Part shown: in pieces, positions 43,505-53,320 of the stretch
Layout of the letters: each line of letters starts with the position of its first letter
How positions within the stretch are numbered: position 1 is the first letter of the stretch
Source of the DNA: Grammothele lineata
Lineage: Eukaryota; Basidiomycota; Agaricomycetes; Polyporales; Polyporaceae
Length of the DNA: 64,000 bases
Assembly (NCBI GenBank): GCA_002150815.3
Contig: NDFF03000041.1
Coordinates: forward strand, 34,860 to 98,859
Direction: 5' to 3'
Notes under the pieces: model-generated
What the model was told of the DNA's origin: nothing
Database searches by the model: none
What the model saw: only the letters and a program-made list of their open reading frames with translations
Position numbers and translations under genes: made by a program

Positions 43505-46294
43505 TTATGGCATGCCCATGCGGACGACGGTGCCTCCGCCGAGGGTTCCGTCGAAGGTAAAGAAGTTGGCGATGGGCGGCTCGCGCGCCGCAAGCGCCTT
43601 GAGTATATCCTGCGCCAGCAGTCCGCCCACGACTGCGCATACAGGCGAAAGCTCGTGCGCGGCGGTCGTCGCAGCGCTCCTACATGAGTAGTAGGCGGCA
43701 TCATGAGGCGCACCAGCCAGATAGGGCCAGCCAGCACGCGGTGCGATAACGCAGATGAGCATGAGCAGGGGATGGAAGGTGATGAAGGCAAGAAGACACG
43801 CACTCGACGAGCTCCCGGGGGACGCCTGGAAGAGCCTGCTTGTTCACGTCCGCGTCTGCGATGAGCTTATTCGCAATCGTCTCGAGCTCCGGGGCTGCCG
43901 CCGGGTCGTCCGGCAGCGCGCCGCCATGCGTGGCCTGGTACTCCCATAGTGCTGGTGGAAACGGGGAAGAGGTAACGTCAGAGGCACCGATCTCGAGCAA
44001 GCTTATCGTCCCGGGAACATGCCGGGAAGGATGTGCAGATGGGCACAGAAGGACGGGTGTAATGGTAGAAGGAGGCAATGGAGCGTGCGTGGACGAAACA
44101 CCACGTACCGAGCACGGCGAAGGGCACCGCCGGGTTGAGCTCCTTGGTTTGTCGACGGGTGAGACCTGTCCAGCGATGCTGGAGGGCGGCCCGGAGCGGG
44201 ACGTACGCCGCAGTCTGCTTCACGCTCTTCGCCGCGTCCTTCTGTGCTGAGCGGTCCCTGCGGAGATGGACGACTGTGAGAGACGAGCACATGGGTGGCG
44301 TCGCGGAAAAGGAAGCGCCATAGCGCGAGATGGAGGCGGTGCGAGGCGAAAGGGGCGGTGGCGTTAAGGGTCGCAGACGTACGGTGCGATGTAGTCGTGC
44401 TGGAGCAGATCGCAGAAGATGTAACCCAAGAGGCCGTACGTTCCGCCGGCGTAGAACGGCTTCCCCAGGCGACGACATATGTCGTTGAAGCGTATCTGAG
44501 CGGCTGGTTCATCAGCGCAGCACAGCAACGAGTAAGGAAAATTTGCGCACCAGGTTTTCACGGTCCAGCTCAGTCGCGCAAACCAAGTCGACGCCTGCAA
44601 GGAGCTGCTCGAGAGCGGCATCTTCGGACAGGGCGGAACCGTCCGAGAGCGTTTCCACTGTGACGAGAGGGTTAAGGCTTTCTATTCTCGCCTTAGCGGC
44701 GTCGACGCGCTGACGACATCATGTGGTCAGTATGACAGAATGACGGAAGACAGAAGAGTAGAGAGGAGTGACGGTCAGAAAGAGCTCGGCGACGACGAAG
44801 TCATGTGTGAATATGCTCGACGCGGGGAAGGAGCGCTCATTTCCGTGCGCGAGAACGGTGACGGACCGGCGCCCTCGTCGTGCGCACGCTGCGCGACCTT
44901 TAGGGCACGTATGCGGCCTACGTGAGAGCGTGCGGTGGACTGAGGCGCCATGCGGCCTGCCCGACGGACGGGCTATGAGCCCTGGATGCCTCGTAGAGCC
45001 TTGTTCGCACAGAGCCTCTCGCGTTCTTGAGCTCTATATGAGCGCTATGACGTCGCTGCGCCCTGTCCCAGACGAGCAGCTCTCTAGCACCTCATCCGCC
45101 ATTTTCTCGTCAGTGGGAACACAGCCGCTTTCGAGCCGTCGTTAATTACGCAGGAACGAGCGATGGACGGGCGAACCACCACCGTGTCGCGCTTTGTCTC
45201 CGCGTTCCACGCACTCACACACCGAACCGGTGCTGCCGGGCCGAAAATACCGCTCACCTTCTTGCCAACGTCCTCGTCTCTGAAGAAGAAGCTGGCGGCG
45301 AGGTCCTCTGGGGCGACATCGTCCGAGTCTACGACAATGAGTTTGCCAATGCCGGCGAGAACGATGTTCTTGATCGCTTCTGTAGCGACGCCCTTGAGCC
45401 GAACCATGAGGATGGTCGCATTCCGCATCCTACATAACGTCGAGCCGACCCATTTCGGGGAGGGGCACGAACGCAAAAGCATCGAACGTCAGCCACATGA
45501 TCACGAATATACCCTGAATCCAAACGCCCGGGCGCGCGAAGCACGCCAAGCATAGCACAGAAGGACGAACGACGGTACCCGCCGCTGGTACAGACGCTGC
45601 ATGCGCGTCCGGGTGGTATACGGGCACGGATCGATGAGACAGGCTGGAATGTGCGGCACGCTGTCCCAGGATATTGCAGGGTCCTGAAGCGAAACCACAC
45701 GGTCCGTTCCTTGTCTGCTGACACAGGCCCGCCGTGCAATCCCGCCCGACGCGGTCCAGAGCGCGCCAATGGCGACGCGTATAATTGGGTGCACGCGCGC
45801 CGGAAGTAGTAGCAGTTCCAGGACAGACAGCTTCTGCTGGGCACGGACAAAAGCACTGGCACGGCAGGCCCCGTGGTAGAGGTTCTCGCAATGGACGCAC
45901 AGAGGGTTCGGAGCAGAGAACATAGGCTCGGCGTCGGACGCGGCGTTCGGTGCCCACGTGAACGGTGGGCGGCAGGAGGGTTACACGCGCACCTTTGCTG
46001 GGCCTCCAGACCCCAGAGACGGATTTGCCTATCATACACGGCAGCCTCATCTGTAGAAATTTGAGAAGGGAGTAAGACACACAAGTCAGCATGTAATTTT
46101 CCGATGCAGCAAGAGACGTAGAACGGAAAATGGTGGTCCCGGCGACGGAACTCGAGACATTGGTGGCAAAGCGCATTGATGGCGGTGACTTTGGGGTCGC
46201 TCGGTGCCTTTAGCCAACACGCGCCGGGGGCGGAGTACGCACCTTCTGTGATCGCGAGTGGGACGGCCTTTGTTCCTGGATCGAGCGCGGCCAT
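43505..46294 (-). CDS. AOS1: SUMO-activating enzyme E1 subunit AOS1/SAE1
   Basis: The start M-A-A-L-D-P-G-T-K at 46294 leads, after introns, to D-E-A-A-V-Y-D-R-Q-I-R-L-W-G (near 46010-46050, the ubiquitin-like E1 opening motif). The adenylation-domain core follows: V-R-L-K-G-V-A-T-E-A-I-K-N-I-V-L-A-G, then V-D-S-D-D-V-A-P-E-D-L and F-F-F-R-D-E-D-V-G. A middle exon has F-Y-A-G-G-T-Y-G-L-L-G-Y. C-terminal exons have L-T-R-R-Q-T-K-E-L-N-P, then E-L-S-P-V-C-A-V-V-G-G and N-F-F-T-F-D-G-T-L-G-G. The stop is at 43505-43507. Aos1 pairs with Uba2 to adenylate SUMO; the catalytic Cys is on Uba2, consistent with its absence here. Several exons are separated by introns, two of which exceed 200 bp. ULA1 (Nedd8 E1) is a less likely alternative. 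Confidence 0.83.
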
Positions 46295-48192
46295 AACGAT
46301 GGCGATGGAAGAACGGCGACGGCGGCGACGACGACAAGTTACGACAGCGACCACACCGTGCAGCTTGCAGCAATCTCAGCAGCAAAACTCTGGCAGAAAC
46401 TTCCAGGGCTGCGAGTCTGCGGGTGTATGAGCGTGCGATTCGAGGCCGAGAGCCGGGTCTGCGCCTCTGCGCACATACCTGGGTGCTTCAGCCGCTGTCC
46501 TCGGGCGAACTTCAACGAACGCGTCGTGAGCGTTACGGGACAAGGATGCGCGTGACCGCCCGCGCCACCACGCCACCGAGGCCATCGCCTTTTGCGGCAG
46601 GCGCCTCCCTACGCGCGGCGTTGGCCGCCACCCGGCCCGGGACCGGGCCGCTCTGGCACCCACGAAGTCAAGCAAGCCTGGGCCTGCACTCGAGATCTTC
46701 GTAGGATGGCAGTCGCTACGCTTCGGTGACCTCGGACGACGGAAGTCCTCGCAGCCCACCACATCAGGAACAAGGTCGAGATGTCAACGATCCAACGCTA
46801 GAGACGAGTATCCTAACACCAGCTGCGACTCAGGGCCCGGCAGCTCTGGCAGTAAAGGTACAGTACCATGCCACCACCCCTGAGGCTGAGGCCTGGAGTT
46901 ACTTACCCCACACGGCCCCCCGACTCACACGGAGCACATGGCCGTGCCCGGTCCCCCTCTCCCGGAGTAACGGGCCACTGGGAGAAACGAACACCCAGCG
47001 AGCTGAGCGAAATCAGGAAATGCCGGCGGGGAGTTTCCCCACGTTTTCGTCGGCTCAGGAGAAGGGGGCCCCGCCGGATCAGAATTCACTAAGTGCCTCT
47101 TGAGTACTGAGTCCTCGCGTGCGCCGAGAAGCGTCGCCTAGCTGGGGCCTCGCGTGGTCGACGGTCGACGGTCGACCGAAGTGCGTGCCGGTCTTCTATT
47201 GCGAAGGCCCACTCACGGCAGTAACTTAGCAGGCTCAACTTTCACGAGACAGTGATATTCCGCTCACCGTCGGACCGTCAGACGAGGGCGCGGGGGTCGA
47301 ACGGCGGGGATCAACGACGTCGACACCAATTATTACTATGAGCACGCACGGGTCGGCGAATACGCTTTAACCGCAGATATTCTCGTTCCGTCTGGACATC
47401 TGGGGTGGGGTAGGTATACAATACATCAAAAAGCATAACACGGGACAGCCGACATAGACGAGGAGCGGGAGCGGAGCGCGCGCGACGGAGTAATGGTGAG
47501 TGTGAGCGAGAGTGGGAGTGGGAGTGAGAGGGGGGAGCAAGTGTGGCGGGTATGTAACGGGGGCCACTGCGCGAAAGAGCGTGAGGGGCGTAGGGTCGTA
47601 GGGTCGAAGGGGAGGGAAGGCGCTCCGGCACCGCGATAGAGATAGGTCAGGAGAGAGCACGAGCGGGAAGACTAGACTGATACATCGGATCCGGCAGCGG
47701 CGGTAGCGGTAGCGGTAGGCGGGTAGGGAGTAGTACTAAGTAGAATAGATAATCGTCGTGGCGCACCGTCCGGGCGCAGCGTTCGGGGGGTCCGGGGGTG
47801 CAGGATCGGGATGGGGCAGGCGCGGCAGCGCTCGCTCGGATCAGGATCAGGAGAGCAGCGAGCGCTCCGGATCCGCGCCGCCATTAAACAAGAACGAGTC
47901 GCACCGTGCGCCCCGACGCGCGGCCCAAATATACGGAATAATAAACATCGTGATGTGGACGTGGGGGAAGCGTTGCGGAGAAGCGGCGATGATGGATCAT
48001 GGCGAACATCAGTGGGGCGAAGGGCAGCGCGCCGAAGCAGGGAAGAGAGGCCCCGTCCGTCCGTCTGTCCTTGGCCACCACCGCGGCACGGTGTACCGGG
48101 ATCTGCGGTCTGCGGTCTGCGGTTTGAAGCCTTCGTGTAGAGCGCGCACACGCACGCGCGCGCGAGAAGCAAGGGTCTTCTTGGTCTCGGAC
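46295..48192. other. GC-rich intergenic region, no supported gene
   Basis: About 1.9 kb between the AOS1 start and the stop of the Zn2Cys6 gene. It contains a palindromic GGCCCGGGACCGGGCC (near 46635) and a short GTCGACG-type tandem (47160-47177). Plus-strand frames (46726-47103 and 47758-48468) are low-complexity Arg/Ser/Pro/Gly sequences without domains. The AOS1 promoter and the 3'UTR of the regulator are expected here. Confidence 0.45.
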
Positions 48193-51100
48193 CTAGTTGC
48201 CCATGAGCGGCATGCCCGCGTCGTTCGCCACGCCGTCCCTGTCGTCGTCCAACCTGCAGAGCGACATCAGCCGTTAGCGTCGTCGTCAACGTGCGGGGAA
48301 ATCGGGCTACTCTCAGCCCCTCAGCCCTCGGCCGCTCAAACTCCAGCCCCTCGCCCCGAATCTCGGATCCCGGACTCAGACAACTCTCGGGACCGGAACT
48401 CGGAGCTCGGAACGCGGGACGCGGAAGCTCGGGGGCTCGGAGTTCGGGCTCGGAAGCCAAGACACTGAACATCACTCACAAGTAGTTCCGCTCGATCTCC
48501 GACAGGATAGACAGGAAATCCCCTGGAGAACAGAGACAGGTACGGTCAGCCGGGTAGTCCGTGACGGGGGCAATGAAGTCTAACGAAGCGAAGTAGAGGA
48601 ATCAAAAGAAGAGAGGAGCAGGGAGGAGCCGGCGCGTCCGCTCCGAGCGAAGGCGTTCAGGCGAAAAAGGGAGCGCCACGAAGACGAAGAAGAACGAACC
48701 GAGTGCACAACCGAAAGACGCGTGGAGAACAAAGAAAACGAAGCACATAGTGAATCAAAAACTCACAGAGGTACGCATGCGCACGCGCAGCGGAAGCGGG
48801 CGCCGTCTCCGCCTTGCGCACCGCGTCGAGCAGGGTCGACGCGACGAAGCGGACCTTGTGAACCTGCGCGAAGCGTCAGCCGTGCGTTCCTCATTTCGAG
48901 TTCCAAGCTCCCCCTCCCCCTTCTCTGCCCTCTTCCTGCCGGAGCCGGGCAGGCCCCACAGGAAGGCACGGGGGCACGGGGAGCGGGAGAAGCGCGCGGA
49001 GCTAATGCCCGCCACTCAGTACTCACCAACGAAGGCCCGTTCGTGGCGATCGACTGAATCGGTATACTACACGCTCCATCAGCACCGGATACCGGAAAGG
49101 CTCCGCTCCCAACACAGAGCAGAGCAGAGCACAGCGCAAAGAAGGGAAAGGAGGAAGGGGCGAATGCGTACCTATGCAAGATATTGAGGAGGTCCGACGC
49201 GACCGCCTCGCGGTCCTCGGCGACCCGGTGCTCGTCCACGCTCCCTTGGAGGGACGTGATCAGCTCGTCGCGGTACTGCTCGATCACGAACCGGACCAGT
49301 TGCTACATCATCACCCATCCCCTCCCAAGTCAGCTCTGCGCCCCAACTCCCCAACTCAGCACACACGGGGACAAACGCACCTGCGTAACATATAGATTGG
49401 CCTGCATGACCAAGAACGGATTGAGCGCATTCGCCCGGCTCGCGTTCGGATTATCAAAGAAATCCTTAACCTCCGTGAACGCCGCCTGCCTAAAGCCCGC
49501 CCCTCCATACTCCGGCGGAATATGCGATCCCGAGCCCGAGACCGACTGCCCGTGCGCGGGCTTCAACCTGAGCGGCTCTGGGGCATGCGCGAGCGCCGCG
49601 ACGATGCGCGCGTGCAGCGCCTGCACCTCCTCCAGGCGCGCGGTGAGGAACTGGCCCTGTGGGGGGGAGCGCTTGTCCACGCGGATGCGCACGAGGATCT
49701 CCCCGAGGAGCGCGAAGATGCGCGAGGTGTAGTTGAGCCCGGACACGATCGCCGTCTTCCCGTGCGGCTGCGGGAGGTATGCGCTTGGGGTGATGCTGCG
49801 TGGGCGTGGCCGGGTGCAAGGGGGGGGGGGGGGGGGGGGGGGGGGAGGGGGTGGTTATTTCCGGGGGCAGGGGGCGCGGGCGGGTGACCGCGGGGGCGGG
49901 ACTCACTACTCGTCGTCGAGCTCGCGTGGAAAGTTGCACGTGGTGTCCTCGTCGCGGAGGCAGATGGGGCGGCCGAGGAGGATGGACATGGACTTGTCAG
50001 CTGTCGGACGCGTGCGCGCGCGCGTAGGTGCGGGTGGGAAAGCGTGCGAGGCCGCAGGATCGATGAGAATAGAGTTTCCCCGGGGAGATCAGCCGGGGGA
50101 GGCAGTCGCAAAAACCGAGACGCTTACCCCCAAATAGTAACCAGAACGTCCTCCGCCGGACCTCGCACTCGATTAGGTCGAGGCCCTCGTACGAGGACTC
50201 CTCGTGCATCCGGAGCGTGACGGCGATGTGCGCTGCTTCGCCGAAGGCGGCGTGCTGCGTTGCGTCATGACCTTCGCAGAAGTGGTAGACGCAGTCGCTG
50301 CGGGGGGAACGAGCAGCGCGGATCATGATGAGCATGAGAACGCGCGTGCGAGCCGGACGCCGCGGGGGCAGGCCACTCACAAGTAGCGGATGACGACGTG
50401 CATCGACGTCGGGGGGTCGTACGAGGCAACGGAGATGTGCCGGCTCGCCTCATGGCATGTCTGCGCGAGCTTGCGGACCGCATGGCGCTCCATGGGGAGG
50501 TACGAGCGGGGGACCTGCACAAGCGTCGACGCAACGGTGGACATGACGAGCGCGAAGAAGAGCGGGTCGCGCTCCTCGCGCCGCGAGTGCACGTCCGCCA
50601 TAAACGACGGCTTGTGCACGCACGGCGTTAGCGGGTATACAAAGTCGAAGAAGAGCGCGATGATGAGCAGGATCGTGTCCCGGGGCGCGACGTCCTCGAG
50701 CCGGTGCGGACGGTAGTAGTACGAGAGCGGGGGGATGGCGGAGGGCGGGAGGGCGGAGAGGGCCTGGTGCTGCTTGTACGACCAGTTGTGGAGCGGGTAC
50801 GTGCTGAACTGGTCCGAGGGCGACCCGAACGGCTGGACGTCGTCTTGTCGGGGGGAGCGCGAGAGCCCATTGGAGAGGCCGTGGGGGTCGGAGACGCGCG
50901 AGTTGCCGAAAGTGGAGGGGACGGACATGGAGAGTGGGGGGAACTGCGAGTGGAAGCCATCGGCGGCGATGGGATACCGCGAGGGCGGGAGGGCGGAGGT
51001 GTGGACGGGGCCGAGGGCGGAGGTGTCGATGAACGCGCTGGGGACCTGACCCGAGGGCGAGAGCGCGGACTGGACGGGGCTCGTCGCGCTCTGGGAGGTG

Positions 51101-51826
51101 GACGAGGGCGACTGGGGGACGTCGGAGCCGCTCTGGTTTTCCTGCTGGGCGGCTGCGGCAGCGGCAGCAGCCTCTTGGAGCCGGCGGAGGTACCTGCGCG
51201 GTGGTGCGTGTCGGCATTCTCGCTCCCAATCTCGCCCTCTCATACTCGCACTCCCTCGCTCCACACGCAGGGAAAAACGAGAGAAGGGACTCACAGGTTC
51301 GGGGGACCGCGCTTCTTGGGCTGGTAGTCGTAGGTGCAGGGGATGCCGAGGGTGATGCAGTGCTTGCAGGATCCCTTGGGATCGTCGGGGTTCTCGCGTG
51401 CGCACCTCACCTTGCGCGCACGACACGCATCGCAGCCTGTATGCGCGATGAGGGGCCGAGACGAAGAAGGAAAAAAGGCGGACGCACTCTGGGATTGCCG
51501 CCTGTTGGCGGCGAGGAGAGAGGAAGACATGGTCAGCGTCGGTGGTGGAGGGGACGGAGGAAGGGGCACAACATGGAGAAGGTACGCGACGGTGTGCGGG
51601 GGAGGCGTGGAGGCGTGCGGGGGAGGGGAGCGGGCGGGACAGACGTTGGGGACGCGGGGGCGGGGAGAGCGACAGGGGGCGCGGGGTGAAGGGGGCGGGG
51701 AAAGCTCGGAGAAAGTGTCACTGACTTTCTCTTGATCTTGCTCGATTCGGACGCGTCCTTGGCCCCGGGCTCGTCAGAAGGGGGCGTGGGCGAGTTGGGT
51801 TCTTTTTTTGCGCGCGCAGAGGGCAT
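48193..51826 (-). CDS. Zn2Cys6 fungal-specific transcription factor
   Basis: The inferred start M-P-S-A-R-A-K-K-E-P-N is at 51826. Exon 1 (51726-51826), a 14-nt exon (51488-51501) and exon 3 (from 51436) splice in frame to K-R-K-R-Q-S-Q-S-C-D-A-C-R-A-R-K-V-R-C. The binuclear cluster has spacing C-x2-C-x6-C-x11-C-x2-C-x6-C. The linker P-K-K-R-G-P-P-N-L-Y-L precedes a coiled region with poly-Ala. The middle homology region follows (L-T-P-C-V-H-K-P-S-F, R-R-R-T-F-W-L-L-F, S-I-L-L-G-R-P-I-C-L). The C-terminal exons end N-D-A-G-M-P-L-M-G-N at 48193. It is a DNA-binding regulator by family; targets are unknown. A shorter start (M-S-S-S-L-L-A-A-N-R-R at 51530) is the alternative. Strong GC bias. Confidence 0.85.
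49820..49845. repeat. G26 homopolymer (C26 in the mRNA sense) within an intron
   Basis: An uninterrupted run of about 26 G on the plus strand, followed by A and five more G. It falls between the exons ending D-D-E-Y and beginning I-T-P-S-A-Y-L-P of the Zn2Cys6 gene (intron about 49788-49905). Its exact length may be unreliable in sequencing. Confidence 0.85.
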
Positions 51827-53320
51827 CGTCGACGGATGGGGACGCGGACGAGGGACGGCCGTGGGTGGCAGCTCGGAGCGTGGGCGTGGGTGCGGGAGCG
51901 ACGGGCTCGGCGTGGACGGGACGGAGGCGCTGGGCAGGTGGGCGGGGCACTGGCACGCGGCGGTGGCGGGTACTAGTAGGTCGCGGCGGTGGCACTGGTG
52001 GCGACTTGCGGGGCAGCGGCTGGTAGCGGGCGTGCAGTGGGACGAACCGCGCGATGATATGAGGCTCGAGCGGGGGCGCGCGGACGGGCATGGTTTTGAG
52101 CGCGTCCGGATTTGTTTGTTCGCGTGTGGGCCGCACCGCTGCGAACTCGCGTGGATTCGATTCCGAGTCGTCTGTTTTCGACTGTTTTCGACGGCCGCTC
52201 CGACTCGCGCGCGTGGGCACTAGAGGCATCCGCACCGCGTGCGTCCCATATGCAGCAGTCGTTCGTGAATCGTGGCAGCCGCGGCTCCCAACCGCCGTCC
52301 TCGGCCGTGCGCCCCTCGCCGGCCCCCCGCGGCCTCCCCGCCAGCATCCCCGGACGCTTTCCGCATCCGGCCCCCTTCTTCGCCTTCGACACCCCCACAG
52401 ATATCCGATCCGCCTCCGATCCGCCCTCCGAGCCTCCCCAATCCGTCTGTCACGCGAACCCCCGCGAACGCCTTCCAGCGCCGTCCACTCGTCCACCTGC
52501 GACCAGCTGCAACCTCCCCCGCCTCCGCCGGCTCATCTCCGGCCAAACCGCCATCCGCGCCCCCGGGCCCTCGCTGCCGCTCCTGGCCATCGCTCCCTCA
52601 ATCAAGGTTGCGTCCAAGAGCGCGCCCCATCCGTCTCCCATGCTTGCATGCATTGCCATTGCCATGTCCGCCCAACAGAACCAGCTTCGCGCCCGCCATA
52701 CCCCGCCGCCACTTGACCGCGACGCATGATCGCCCCCGCGCACGTCCTCCTCCCGCCCGAGGCGCCCACCCGTCTGAGCAGTGTACACATGCCTCGCCCG
52801 CTGCGCCCGCTTCGATTACGACAGCCTCCGCGGCTCAAACAGTACTGTACTTACGTCTAACCTAATGTCCCCGCCTTCCCGTCGTCATCGACCCCCAACC
52901 CCGCCCCCGCGGCCCAGTGCCCACCCGTCCATCCTGATTCTCATTCCTCTCTGCACGCCCTTCCCGGAACACGTGAGCGCCCCCGCCGCCGTCCGTCCAT
53001 CACCCGGCGCGCGGGCCAAGTGCCAGAAGCCCGCACACCGCGCACGCGCGCGCGAGCCCGTGGGCAGCCCGGGCTCCCCCATGACCCCCGCGGCGCCTCC
53101 AGCAGCGCGGCCCTGCACGACGCCCCCTTCGATCCCCCCCGCCCGGCCTTCCATCCGAACCGTCGATGGTGATCACCCGCCTCGGGCCCTTTAACCTCGC
53201 CACGCCACGCTCGCCTGCCGCGCTACGACGCACAGGCGCAGGCGCGTCGTCACTGCCAGCGGCCCAGCGCCCGCCCCCGGGTCCGCTCCCTCCCTGCGCC
53301 CTGTCCCTGAGGCCCGAATC
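51827..53320. other. very GC-rich intergenic region
   Basis: About 1.5 kb between the Zn2Cys6 gene start and the stop of the PPR-like gene, both on the minus strand. Long open frames occur on both strands (51774-52496 minus, 52090-52865 plus), but they are Pro/Arg/Ala/Ser low-complexity and mutually overlapping, which GC-rich DNA produces by chance. It is probably promoter and 5' leader of the regulator. Confidence 0.5.

Noticed and set aside
45329..46354. 341-codon minus-strand frame across the AOS1 5' region
   Set aside because: Only its ends match E1 sequence. The middle is intronic and lacks homology to the family, so it is read as exon plus intron rather than one exon.
51774..52865. Long open frames on both strands upstream of the Zn2Cys6 gene
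   Set aside because: Low-complexity Pro/Arg/Ser/Ala sequence in overlapping frames; stop codons are rare because of GC content.
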